Positions 1 through 8,565 of a stretch of 64,000 bases of DNA are shown in pieces (the first letter of the stretch is position 1; each line of letters begins with the position of its first letter). The notes under the pieces are model-generated. The model ran no database searches, was not told the DNA's origin, and saw only the letters and a program-made list of their open reading frames with translations. This stretch comes from Collimonas sp. OK307 (lineage in GTDB: Bacteria > Pseudomonadota > Gammaproteobacteria > Burkholderiales > Burkholderiaceae_D). The stretch lies in NCBI RefSeq assembly GCF_900113705.1, contig NZ_FOQI01000020.1:1-64000 (forward strand). Reading direction: 5' to 3'. The translations under genes and the position numbers were made by a program.

Positions 1-2
1 GG

Positions 3-152
3 TTGACCGGAGCGTTGCTCGACCGGCTCACCCATCACGTCCACATCCTGGAGATGAACGGCGAATCGTATCGATTGGCCACCAGCAAGAAACGGCAGCA
101 GCGCAATGCCAAACCAAACGTCAATGCTGAAAAAGGAGGGGCCAACCCGTAA
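3..152 (+). CDS. istB: IS21-family helper ATPase IstB, C-terminal end (cut by window start)
   Basis: The frame is open from base 3 and ends at TAA 150-152, giving the last 49 residues of an IstB-like ATP-binding protein. It contains the typical tail LLDRLTHHVHILEMNGESYR followed by a basic, low-complexity end. IstB is the AAA+ helper of the IstA transposase in IS21 elements and acts in target-DNA complex assembly. The catalytic ATPase part lies outside the window. The family call rests on recognition of the tail motif and on the repeat-rich end sequence that follows. Confidence 0.85.
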   Translation: MTGALLDRLTHHVHILEMNGESYRLATSKKRQQRNAKPNVNAEKGGANP

Positions 153-334
153 CAGCAAAAACAACGTCTTGAGGAAACGGGCTACGCTGCGCTACGCCCG
201 TCACCCCAATTCTACCTTGCATAGAAATGTGGATTGAAAAGAGAAAAATCCAGGGCCTGAACGGCTCTATTTATTAACCCGGATTGGTACACTTTTAACG
301 TGCCATTTGGTACATCTTCACTCCGGCATTGACA
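153..334 (+). mobile_element. Terminal region of the IS21-type element
   Basis: Noncoding stretch after istB. It carries iterated TTGGTACA-type motifs (around 283-313), as in the multiple terminal repeats of IS21 relatives. The probable element end is the TTGACA at 329-334; the next base starts sequence that reads as the interior of the defence gene. The end position is an inference from resemblance to other IS21 tips; no target duplication can be checked because the other IS end is outside the window. Confidence 0.5.
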
Positions 335-2083
335 GGTTATCCGGGTATTGACCCGCTAGGTGGAACTGGCGATGGAGGGCGGGACGCCATCGTTCGGACC
401 GACACGGCAGGGAAGAAAATTGTCTTCGCTTATACAGTCCGATCGGATTGGCGTGTCAAACTAGAAAGCGACTGCAAGCGAGTCGATGAAATGGGACATG
501 ATCCCGATTGTTTCGTATTTGTTTGTACGGAGGCGCTATCTGCGTCGCAGAAGGATGTGGCGTATAAGATCGTCACCGAGCAATATGGTTGGCAGTTCGA
601 CCTGTTTGATCTCGAGCGATTACGAGTGCAACTCGTCGGGCCGCAGCGTTATTTAATTGCGCAGCATTCCAGTATTTTCACTCCCCCCTTTTTTTCGCAA
701 CTCGGCGGCCAGTCCATCTCGGAAAGCAGAGACACCATTCTCATAGATCACGTTAGTGCGGATCACGCCGTAGCTACGTGGTTGGCCCGTCGGCTTTCGC
801 TCGCTGGATTTCGAACCTGGTGCCATGGGACAGCGCCGCTTGCGGGAGAAAATTTCGATGACACCGTTCGAAAGTTGCTTGAAGTCCGCGCAATTCACTA
901 TTTGCCTGTAATCTCAACGTCCAGTTTGACCAATGGCGTGTTTTTGGAACGCTGCACTATTGCGGCAAGTAAGGAAAATTTTGTGCTCCCCTGTCGTGCG
1001 AACAGTGGCGGTGATGAGGCAATGCCATCAAGACTTTCCAAATTGGTGCCGGCGGATTTTTGCGCGTCTTGGAATATCGGTTTGACGCAAGTCATTGCGC
1101 GGCTGGGGACGCTGGGTATTAAGCCAGCACTCGATCTAGAGCGAGGAAGGCAGATCGCTTTAAGAGACTATCTACCTACCCATGTGACGGTAGCAAAACC
1201 GGAGCCCGTTTTTGCGAATGTGTTTCCTCTTCGCTTGCCGAAGAGCATGCTTACCTTCGATCTTCGAAAGCCGTTGACAGAGCAAGAATCGTACGAGCTG
1301 TCCACGCAATGGGCGTTCGTTAACCTCAGCGAATATCGTTTAGTTGCATTTACGCCCCCGCCAAAACAGATTTTTTCTTCAGTCAAAGTTGAGCATATTC
1401 CTGAATTCCTTTGGACAGACATTCCGTACAGGGACGGTAAGCGGACTTCTGACATCGCTAAACAGCTTGTACGACGAAGTCTTGAAATCGTATGTGTGCA
1501 GAAAGGACTGAGTTTTTGTGGTGACAGAAGGGTTTTCTATTTTCCAACACGAGAGTCCGGCGACTGGAACCAGTCTATACAGCACGTCGATGGACGTTCG
1601 ACGAAAGTGCAACTGACCGGCGAGCGTACCAAGGGCTGGGGCGATCGTGCTTCCCGGTTTCTATATCAGCTTTCTCCTATGTTTCGGGTGCAATGGGACG
1701 ATGACGGAACCTGGAATGTCATCGTAAGAGTCTATATTCGAGTGACCACCCTTGAAGGCGGCATGTTTGAAGGGAAGGAAATTGGTCGACGTCGGAAGAT
1801 TGTCAGCAAAAGCTGGTGGAACAAGCAATGGCTTGCACGTTTACTTGGAGTGGTGCAAGCCCTGCAAACTTCAGAGGGGCAGATTGAAATAGGTGAAGGC
1901 GTGCGGGCCATTGTGATGCAGACTAAGCCACTGAGTTGGGAGTGTCCGGTTGGTTTAGACGTGATGGCCCTCTCTGGATTGTCGGACATCGGTCATGAGA
2001 TTGCTGAGTATAGAACTCGAGATGATGACGATGAAGACGAGGACAAAATACCTTCTGCTTCAATAGGAGCCTCAGACGTATGA
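329..2083 (+). CDS. Mrr-TIR-APAZ protein, partner of short Argonaute; 5' end removed by IS
   Basis: Residues 1-115 (from TTG 329) are an Mrr-like nuclease domain with GGTGDGGRDA and a following VFAY...W..K segment. Residues 135-215 are a TIR domain (TILIDHVSADHAVATWLARR, with LAGE containing candidate catalytic Glu174). About 285-560 is an APAZ domain. The tail is acidic. APAZ proteins pair with short pAgos; in TIR-APAZ (SPARTA) systems guide-target recognition activates NAD(P) depletion. The stop overlaps the next start by 4 bp (ATGA). The frame has no ATG upstream and hits a stop at 296-298. The first family-like codon is about 335, next to the IS end, so roughly the first 20-30 residues appear lost. 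The TTG at 329 is IS-derived and may or may not be used. Function after truncation is uncertain. Confidence 0.85.
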   Translation: MTGYPGIDPLGGTGDGGRDAIVRTDTAGKKIVFAYTVRSDWRVKLESDCKRVDEMGHDPDCFVFVCTEALSASQKDVAYKIVTEQYGWQFDLFDLERLRVQLVGPQRYLIAQHSSIFTPPFFSQLGGQSISESRDTILIDHVSADHAVATWLARRLSLAGFRTWCHGTAPLAGENFDDTVRKLLEVRAIHYLPVISTSSLTNGVFLERCTIAASKENFVLPCRANSGGDEAMPSRLSKLVPADFCASWNIGLTQVIARLGTLGIKPALDLERGRQIALRDYLPTHVTVAKPEPVFANVFPLRLPKSMLTFDLRKPLTEQESYELSTQWAFVNLSEYRLVAFTPPPKQIFSSVKVEHIPEFLWTDIPYRDGKRTSDIAKQLVRRSLEIVCVQKGLSFCGDRRVFYFPTRESGDWNQSIQHVDGRSTKVQLTGERTKGWGDRASRFLYQLSPMFRVQWDDDGTWNVIVRVYIRVTTLEGGMFEGKEIGRRRKIVSKSWWNKQWLARLLGVVQALQTSEGQIEIGEGVRAIVMQTKPLSWECPVGLDVMALSGLSDIGHEIAEYRTRDDDDEDEDKIPSASIGASDV

Positions 2084-3657
2084 CCGATACCTTTCACTTT
2101 CTAGGTGAGCCTTTGCTTGAGTTCGGACATGGTCAAACAGCCGAAGATCCGCATGATGGCCTGGCACTCTTCGGGCCTGCCGAATCGCGCTCACAAATGC
2201 CAGAAAATATCGTTATTGGAACTCCACAGGGGATTGGTCTCTGGAGAGAGTGGTGTGCAGCGTTGAACGCGCCGGCTGCTTGCGTAGATCCTGGGCGCCA
2301 TCGCGCCTGGCCACCGTTCCCAGGCTTCAATGTAGCCTTCGGCGCAAAATGGCCGAATCCGATCCGGAGCTACGCCGTTGATGCCGACTCGTTGTCTGGC
2401 GCGTCGCGAAAAGCGGATAAACATGATCGAGCTTTTACCGTAGCAAATCTATACATGCAGCAGTTGGAGCGGCTTTCGAAGTTGGATAACCGACCGGCCT
2501 TGGCTGTATGTGTCGTTCCTGACGAAGTCTTTGAGAACTGTCGCCCAAATTCTTCGGTAGCGCGCGCTAACCAGAGCGATGTGGCCCGCAGTAGAGGTGA
2601 AGTCAATTTCCTTAAGCAAGCCATTGTCGACCGAAATAACGGTCAATCTCGCATGTTCGATGACGAAGATCCAGTCGTAACCGCTAAGTTGGAAGACATT
2701 GCAGAGTTCGAGGAGGCTCGTGGCCTATCACCGGACTTCCGTCGACAATTGAAAGCGCGGATGATGGCGCATGAATTACCAGTTCAGATCGTCAAAGAAT
2801 CTACGTTACAGGTCACGCCGCAAGTGCGTAACGGCGAGCCCGGGACCAATCCGTTATCCGATCGCCTCTGGAATTTTAGTACAGCGGTGTACTACAAATG
2901 CGGAGCCAAACCATGGAAGACACCGTGGGCCAGAGAAGGCGTTTGCTACGTTGGACTTGCTTACAAGCTTACCGAAGACGGTCGCAATGCATGTTGTGCT
3001 GCACAGATGTTTCTTGATAGTGGTGATGGTGTCGTCTTCGTTGGAGAATTTGGACCATGGTATTCGAAGGACCGCGGTGAATTTCACCTACCGCCTGACA
3101 AGGCTGAAGCACTGCTGCGGGGGATCATTGAGACCTATAGACAAGAGGATGGACGCCCACTAAAGGAGATTTTTCTGCATGCGCGGTCTGGGATTGATAC
3201 TGAGGAGTACCAAGGCTTTCTTAGAGCGTGCCCTCCAAGTGTCAACTTAGTCGCTATTCGTGTTCGACAAGATCGTGGCGGCCTACGCCTGTATCGATAC
3301 GATGAGCATCCCGATGTTGCGAAACGGGGCCAGCATCCGGTACAGCGCGGCGTCTTTTGGCAGCGCTCTGGCCGATACGGCTTGCTATTCACCAACGGGT
3401 TTAAGCCTAGAATTGCGACCTACGATGGCTTCGAAGTCCCTGTTCCTTTGGCCATTACGGTACAGCATGGCAATGGCGATCTGGTTCAGATCGCGAAGGA
3501 CATTTTAGGGCTGACCAAGTTGAATTACAATGCGTGTCAGCTAGGCGAGGGACAGCCTATTACGGTTAAGTATTCTGACCGCGTCGGTGAGATTTTATTG
3601 GCCAACCCTGGCCTGCCTTCCGATAAATGGAAGCACAATTTTAAATATTACGCTTGA
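2080..3657 (+). CDS. Short prokaryotic Argonaute (MID-PIWI)
   Basis: A 525-residue protein of the size and layout of short pAgos, with no N or PAZ domain. The C-terminal half has the PIWI flavour: a CYVGLAYKL strand, AAQMFLDSGDGVVFVG, an IFLHARSGIDTEEYQGF helix region, and a basic end finishing in KHNFKYYA. In this family the PIWI site is normally catalytically dead, and the protein uses a nucleic-acid guide to recognise invader nucleic acid and trigger the APAZ-linked effector. It is translationally coupled to the Mrr-TIR-APAZ gene by an ATGA overlap, which is the usual operon order (effector first). The gene itself looks intact, so the pair may be a recently disabled system. Absence of the catalytic tetrad is inferred from the family, not verified by alignment. 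Confidence 0.85.
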   Translation: MTDTFHFLGEPLLEFGHGQTAEDPHDGLALFGPAESRSQMPENIVIGTPQGIGLWREWCAALNAPAACVDPGRHRAWPPFPGFNVAFGAKWPNPIRSYAVDADSLSGASRKADKHDRAFTVANLYMQQLERLSKLDNRPALAVCVVPDEVFENCRPNSSVARANQSDVARSRGEVNFLKQAIVDRNNGQSRMFDDEDPVVTAKLEDIAEFEEARGLSPDFRRQLKARMMAHELPVQIVKESTLQVTPQVRNGEPGTNPLSDRLWNFSTAVYYKCGAKPWKTPWAREGVCYVGLAYKLTEDGRNACCAAQMFLDSGDGVVFVGEFGPWYSKDRGEFHLPPDKAEALLRGIIETYRQEDGRPLKEIFLHARSGIDTEEYQGFLRACPPSVNLVAIRVRQDRGGLRLYRYDEHPDVAKRGQHPVQRGVFWQRSGRYGLLFTNGFKPRIATYDGFEVPVPLAITVQHGNGDLVQIAKDILGLTKLNYNACQLGEGQPITVKYSDRVGEILLANPGLPSDKWKHNFKYYA

Positions 3658-3898
3658 ACGATATGTAACGTATTGCGGCATTGGATTCAATGCTGCAGTA
3701 CGATGAGGTACGGAACAGTTCTTGCGACGATGCATGCAAAATTAGCGTGTCAGCTTCCAATACAACCACCCCCCTGGCCTGAAGGTCGGAAATAGCAATA
3801 CTCAGATCGCGTCCTTCAAAGCCAAAGAAGCGCGTCAATCGATTGACTGAAATCGACTGAACCGTGTTGAGAATTCTAAGGATGAATTCATCAACCAT
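3641..3898 (-). CDS. Winged-helix-like protein fragment of unknown role
   Basis: An 85-residue frame starting MVDEFILRILNTVQSISVNR. Residues 1-55 look like a winged helix-turn-helix (alternating helices, then ARGVVVLEADTLIL as the beta wing). The last 15-20 residues read antisense into the 3' end of the Argonaute gene and look like run-through, so the gene is probably 3'-truncated by the junction with the Argonaute module. It lies between the Argonaute gene and the transposon end repeats. It could be a small intact regulator; no family was recognised. Confidence 0.4.
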   Translation of the reverse strand: MVDEFILRILNTVQSISVNRLTRFFGFEGRDLSIAISDLQARGVVVLEADTLILHASSQELFRTSSYCSIESNAAIRYISFKRNI

Positions 3899-4030
3899 TG
3901 GAAGTCTACGCTCCCGAGCCTTTCTGCTGAAATGACGAACTGGCGACAGGGACGATTGAATCAGAAAGTATTCGTTTGAATCGAAAAAGCCCTTGTCGCC
4001 ATTGATGGAAATCGCAATTGTGCTGGTTCT

Positions 4031-4090
4031 TGTGTCAAACTTTTTTATCTTGTGTCAAATTTTTTTATTTTGTGTCAAACATTTTTATTC
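4031..4090 (+). repeat. Three tandem 20-bp repeats, probable TnsB binding sites at the transposon end
   Basis: TGTGTCAAAC or TGTGTCAAAT followed by a T-rich half occurs at 4031, 4051 and 4071, exactly 20 bp apart. Just inside, at 4094, is GACAATAAAG, which resembles the core of Tn7 end sites. Closely spaced direct TnsB sites next to tnsA are the pattern of the Tn7 right end. A weaker unit may lie at 4011-4030. The exact terminal base of the element was not determined. Confidence 0.65.
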
Positions 4091-4119
4091 ATCGACAATA
4101 AAGAAGCCGTTGAGTAACT

Positions 4120-4146
4120 ATTAATTAGGATAATATCCTAATTAAT
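4120..4146. promoter_or_regulatory. 27-bp perfect palindrome upstream of tnsA
   Basis: Two 12-base arms (ATTAATTAGGAT and its exact reverse complement) flank AAT. It lies 16 bp before the tnsA start and just inside the end repeats. An operator for autoregulation of the tns operon is the simplest reading; no regulator gene was found nearby. A cruciform or end-structure role is also possible. Confidence 0.6.
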
Positions 4147-4162
4147 GGTGTTAGAATAGGGT

Positions 4163-4960
4163 ATGGAATGGTCCACTGATCTATCTACATATCCGACGTA
4201 TTGGCATTCTCGACTAAAGAGAGGGTTTGGTCTGGGCACTGGCTCAAACTACCGTCCTTGGTTGAGGGTTCGTGATGTGCCATCTGACGGTAGTTCGGGT
4301 AATCCGAAGGGGATTACCACGGGTCGTACCTATCACTTGCTCTCCAAGCTGGAGAGAATCTATTTCCACTATTTGGACCGACAACCCGATGTTGTCGATA
4401 TACGAGAGCAGTTTCCCATTCTGGCTCTCAGTGAGACGCAGTCTCTTTGTGCCGAGCTGGGCGTTAAGCATCCTGCTGCCGGTCGCTATCCGGAGCCATT
4501 TACCTTCGACTTTCTGGTCACGAGACAGAAAGAGGGGCGCCTGGTCTACCAGGCTCGAAGTATCAAAACACCGGGAGATGCGGCAGACGAAAAGACTCGT
4601 GCGAAGCTTAATGTGGAATATCAATGGAGCGAGAGAAATGCTCTCGACTGGAAGCTTGTCGACGTTTCCGGGTTTTCTGACGATCTTCAGTCGACATTGG
4701 TATTCATGCGTGGCTGGTTCTCGCATCGTTATTCTGCCGATGAGCGCATTGCAAATGACTTCAGCCAAATGTTTCTGAAGCTCTATGAGCCCAATGTTCC
4801 CCTTAAGGAATTGATTCAGGCTTGTGCTTCACGCATGAAGCGAGGTTATTCCCTGGCGCAAAATGACTTTCGCTATTGCGCGTGGGCCGGGCTCATCCCT
4901 GTTAAATTGAACTCAAAGCTCACAATGCATCTACCGGTCACACTCGATGGAAAACGCTGA
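4163..4960 (+). CDS. tnsA: Tn7-like transposition endonuclease TnsA
   Basis: 265 residues, the length of Tn7 TnsA (273). TnsA cuts the 5' ends of the transposon so that the element leaves by cut-and-paste together with the TnsB transposase. Visible catalytic residues of the restriction-enzyme-like fold are Glu64 (SKLERIYFHYL), Asp116 (FTFDFLVT) and Lys135 (RSIKTPGD). The Gln that precedes the Lys in Tn7 (Q-V-K) appears as Ser here. The C-terminal part, from about residue 165, is the TnsB/TnsC-contacting region in Tn7. The gene is first in the tns operon and overlaps tnsB by 14 bp. Its presence implies cut-and-paste, not the cointegrate route of TnsA-less Tn5053-type elements. Confidence 0.88.
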   Translation: MEWSTDLSTYPTYWHSRLKRGFGLGTGSNYRPWLRVRDVPSDGSSGNPKGITTGRTYHLLSKLERIYFHYLDRQPDVVDIREQFPILALSETQSLCAELGVKHPAAGRYPEPFTFDFLVTRQKEGRLVYQARSIKTPGDAADEKTRAKLNVEYQWSERNALDWKLVDVSGFSDDLQSTLVFMRGWFSHRYSADERIANDFSQMFLKLYEPNVPLKELIQACASRMKRGYSLAQNDFRYCAWAGLIPVKLNSKLTMHLPVTLDGKR

Positions 4961-7133
4961 GAACAATATGACCTTTACGCCTAGCCCTGCCCAAGAGAAA
5001 GTTCAGATAGGCTTGGTTATCAGGATGGGCTTGGAAGCTGCATCAGAGATGGTGCGGATAACGCATATTTTTCCTAAGTGCATATACGTTATTCCTGTGT
5101 CGACGCCAGATATGGCGCGGTATGCTAAGCGCCCCTATGAAATGAGCCTCGGGAAATTGCTGCGGTGGCTAGAGACGTCAGAGTGGCAAATTGGGCGTTT
5201 GCGGTTGCCGCCAGAATTTTTGCTGAGCTCCGAAGAATGCGATTGGACTTACGAGGCCATCAAGCCTTTGGTGGAGATTTTTGAAGATGAGCGCGCGTTG
5301 GGGCGCTCCATGTTCACGGTCCACATTCAACGCCGAGCTGTTGAGCTCGATATTAGCCCTGTCTCGCTACGTCGCATGCTGCTTCGCTTCTACTATTTCG
5401 GTAGGTTAAAGGCAGCGCTGCAGCCGCTGAAAGTTGGGCGTCCCATAGAGTGGGAGGGCGTTAACACTGATTCAACTATATCAAGAGGTGTCACGAGTCG
5501 GCGAAGAGGGCGCCAGCCTGTAGAGGCTGAGATACTGGGGCGAAATGAATTCTCGGTAACAAGAGATGACATTGACGATATGGTGAGTTGCTATGAGGAT
5601 CTGGCGAAAAAGGGGAAAGTAAAAAAGACGGTTGCTCATAGCGAGTACTTGGCGCAGCACTTCAGCAAAAGAAATCCAGACTTATACAAGAAGTATCTCG
5701 ACAAGCAGTGTCCGCAGCCTGTAACCATTAAACAGTTCCGGGATTACACCGGCCAGTACGCGAGCTTTACGGCGGAGATGGCAGAAAACGCGGGCCAAAG
5801 TCATAGGCAGCAGAAGGGAGCTACCTTAGCGGTGGGGCCTGGAGAATATTACGAAATAGATGCAACCGGCGGCCGCATTCACCTTGTCGATAGTGAGAAT
5901 CCGGATGTTGTCTTGGGCACACCTGTGATCTATCTGATCTTAGATCGGTGGAGCCGCTTTATCGTAAGTATTTACGTGACGTTGCGGCCGGCGTCATGGG
6001 AAGAGATACGAATCGCACTCTTGATCGCGTTTACTCCACGTAATCGGCGTTTCCGAAATCTCGGCATCAATGTAGATGAAGATAGGTGGCCTCAGGGCCG
6101 GATATGTTCTCATATGGTTCAGGATCGGGGATCCGAGATGATCTCGCGCGCAATGCTCGAGGCGGCGGTCGATGGACTGCATATCGAACCTGAAACTCTT
6201 CCGCCTCTTTGCCCAGACGGTAAAGGAATTATCGAGAGAACCATTCGAAAGCTTAAAGACAGGATGGCGGATCGGCGTCTCAAAGGTGGGTTCCAGGATC
6301 GGCCTTTGGATCCTAAAAGTCGACGCAAATTTCGTGTTGCCAAAGGTGCTGCTGCTTATTCTCTACGAGAGCTATATTGGACTCTCATTGATATCGTCGA
6401 CGAACACAACAATAGTTCTCACCGACATCTTGAGGCGAAGACGATATTGCGGCGCGCACAAGTCAGGCCTACCCCCAGAGATGCCTATCTTTGGGGATTG
6501 GAAAACATTACTGGTCTCGAGTGTCCGCCATTAGAAGATGCTGACTATCTGCGACTTCTGATGGGGAATGACAAGGGCACCATTGCCAATGGTGCCGTCA
6601 TGTTCAGAAACCGGAAATACTATCCTGCCAATGCTGCAGCTGAACGGCAAGCTCGGCACTCGACATCTAGTCGTTCTGCAATCGATATTAAGGTTGACCG
6701 CTCATATCCTGTGGAGATTTTTGTTCCGATTGGAGGCCAGGACTGGCCGCTGTGGAAGGTTGACAAAGCCGGGCTTCAAGAACTGCAAGAAATCACTCTA
6801 GAGGAAGAAGATCAGCTCCACGACAAACATAGGCTCTTGATTGCTAAGACTAGGAATGATTCATTTGTCGATGGGCAATTGCGATTGGCCAGAGATCGAG
6901 GAGGGAAGGGGAGCCACGTGGTCGAGTCTACAACCGCAACAGAGCATAAGAAAGTTCGGAGAGAAGCCGAGAGCGAGAGAGTCAAGGATGCCATATTGGG
7001 ACGCCCAACTAAAGTCGCAGTCGGTATGCCAACGGCAGGTAGGGCATCCAGAGTCGATGCGAGATCGCAAGGAGAAGAGCTTGAGGAGCGTGAGCGTCGC
7101 GAGACTATTGAGCGAATGAGAAGGAGGAAGTAA
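4947..7133 (+). CDS. tnsB: Tn7-like DDE transposase TnsB
   Basis: 728 residues. TnsB binds the end repeats and performs 3'-end cleavage and strand transfer. The RNase H-fold core shows Asp305 (YYEIDATGG), Asp393 (VQDRGSE) and Glu430 (KGIIERTIRKLK), the expected DDE set. The N-terminal about 290 residues hold helical DNA-binding domains. The C-terminal tail from about 640 is charged and basic, where TnsB contacts TnsC in Tn7. The gene overlaps tnsA by 14 bp and shares one base with tnsC, showing a tightly coupled operon. All key residues are present, so the transposase looks functional. Confidence 0.93.
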   Translation: MENAENNMTFTPSPAQEKVQIGLVIRMGLEAASEMVRITHIFPKCIYVIPVSTPDMARYAKRPYEMSLGKLLRWLETSEWQIGRLRLPPEFLLSSEECDWTYEAIKPLVEIFEDERALGRSMFTVHIQRRAVELDISPVSLRRMLLRFYYFGRLKAALQPLKVGRPIEWEGVNTDSTISRGVTSRRRGRQPVEAEILGRNEFSVTRDDIDDMVSCYEDLAKKGKVKKTVAHSEYLAQHFSKRNPDLYKKYLDKQCPQPVTIKQFRDYTGQYASFTAEMAENAGQSHRQQKGATLAVGPGEYYEIDATGGRIHLVDSENPDVVLGTPVIYLILDRWSRFIVSIYVTLRPASWEEIRIALLIAFTPRNRRFRNLGINVDEDRWPQGRICSHMVQDRGSEMISRAMLEAAVDGLHIEPETLPPLCPDGKGIIERTIRKLKDRMADRRLKGGFQDRPLDPKSRRKFRVAKGAAAYSLRELYWTLIDIVDEHNNSSHRHLEAKTILRRAQVRPTPRDAYLWGLENITGLECPPLEDADYLRLLMGNDKGTIANGAVMFRNRKYYPANAAAERQARHSTSSRSAIDIKVDRSYPVEIFVPIGGQDWPLWKVDKAGLQELQEITLEEEDQLHDKHRLLIAKTRNDSFVDGQLRLARDRGGKGSHVVESTTATEHKKVRREAESERVKDAILGRPTKVAVGMPTAGRASRVDARSQGEELEERERRETIERMRRRK

Positions 7134-8554
7134 TGAGAGCCAGGACAGACACGCTATACATCAGTATTCCTGCAACGTACCGCCCGACGGGGGTAAGTGA
7201 CTTTGATGGCAACCCCTTCATTGAGGCGTTGCCTCCCATGGAGGAAAGCAAGAATGCCATTTTGTCGCGCTTGCAAAACTATCCCCTCACTCCCACCAAG
7301 AGTGAGCTAAAAAAGGGAGAGATCATCCGCGCAGCGGAGCTGGGACGTATTCGCACTCTTGTATATCCATTTGCGGAATATCAGCGTGCCGGCATGAATT
7401 TGACTCTGAACATTCGGGAGGCATATGTCGCCCGAAATCCACTCAATCCTGTGGATATGCAACGCCGTTTGGCGATTGCGTCGGGAGACGGGGAATTCGC
7501 TATTCCAAACAATTGGGTAAGCACCGCTAAGGGACAGACGCTTATAGGAATTAGTGGGAGTGGAAAAACAACTTTCGCAACTGCATTCTCGCTACCGTAT
7601 CAGATTGTCATTGAACACCGCGAATACAAAGGAAAGCCGCTTGTTTGCCGCCAGATTCCATGGGTGAACCTCCGCATGGCTCATGATGCCACCCTAAAGA
7701 GTTTGTGCCTGCAGTTCTTTGAGGTGGTGGACGGTATTCTCGGGAACACGAATTTCTATCGGCAGGCACGATCAGTCAGCGGCATTGCACGGATGTCTCT
7801 GCTTATGGCACATGTCGCGACGGTGGCATCAGTCGGCGTAATTTTTGTGGACGAGCTGCAAAATCTCAAAGCCGCGAAAGGTGGGAATGCCGTCTTCGTT
7901 CTGAACCTCTTTAGTGAAATCATTGAACGCGCTGGAGTTACGTTGGTTATAGCAGGCACGCCGGCGCTTGAGACGGTAGTTAGTCAGAACGTGCGTAATC
8001 TTCGGAAGCTTGGATCTGGGGGGGATTCACACTTCGTTCAAATGAAGTACGGCGATATTGAATTCAATAGCTTCTGCGAGACATATTGGGACTATCAGTT
8101 TGTGGCGAAACCATTGAAATTGTCAGACGATATCAAGCGGGCATGGTTTGACGCGAGCGGAGGAAATCCAGCATTCACCGCGTTGGCATTTATGTTGGCT
8201 CAACGAAACGAGATTGGTGGGCGCGAAACGGTTGATCGCGCAGCTTTTGAGCGCGTCGCGCGATACGATATGGCAAGTCTTCAGCCAGCCATAGCCGCAC
8301 TTCTCTCTGGTGATCCTGCAGCGCTTGCTGTGTTTGACGACTTGCTTTCGGGCGCTGAACCGTTACGATCCTTGATTGCTTGGAAAGGTGGGACGGATCA
8401 GCCAACAGCGAAGGAAGAGGAATTTCAGGAGCTGGAGAAGCAAGAGCCCGTTGAAGAGAGGAAGCCCCAAAGGAAAAAGCCAGCTAAGCCCGTCATCCCC
8501 AAAAAGGAAAAGGAAGAAGCCAAGGTGACGCTGCCGATGGAGATCCCCTTTTAG
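7133..8554 (+). CDS. tnsC: Tn7-like AAA+ regulator TnsC
   Basis: 473 residues. TnsC is the ATP-dependent switch that polymerises on target DNA and links the TniQ/TnsD targeting protein to TnsA-TnsB. Walker A is at 139-147 (GISGSGKTT), Walker B at 236-241 (VIFVDE), and the sensor region follows (LVIAGTPALE). The last about 60 residues are a lysine- and glutamate-rich tail ending in a short hydrophobic motif (VTLPMEIPF), likely the contact point for TnsA/TnsB. The start codon shares its A with the tnsB stop (TAATG). Confidence 0.92.
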   Translation: MRARTDTLYISIPATYRPTGVSDFDGNPFIEALPPMEESKNAILSRLQNYPLTPTKSELKKGEIIRAAELGRIRTLVYPFAEYQRAGMNLTLNIREAYVARNPLNPVDMQRRLAIASGDGEFAIPNNWVSTAKGQTLIGISGSGKTTFATAFSLPYQIVIEHREYKGKPLVCRQIPWVNLRMAHDATLKSLCLQFFEVVDGILGNTNFYRQARSVSGIARMSLLMAHVATVASVGVIFVDELQNLKAAKGGNAVFVLNLFSEIIERAGVTLVIAGTPALETVVSQNVRNLRKLGSGGDSHFVQMKYGDIEFNSFCETYWDYQFVAKPLKLSDDIKRAWFDASGGNPAFTALAFMLAQRNEIGGRETVDRAAFERVARYDMASLQPAIAALLSGDPAALAVFDDLLSGAEPLRSLIAWKGGTDQPTAKEEEFQELEKQEPVEERKPQRKKPAKPVIPKKEKEEAKVTLPMEIPF

Positions 8555-8565
8555 CTGTACAGGCT

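Noticed and set aside
4031-4090. Three regularly spaced repeats as a mini CRISPR array
   Set aside because: The units are directly adjacent with no spacers, 20 bp long and AT-rich, and sit next to tnsA, so they are end-binding sites.
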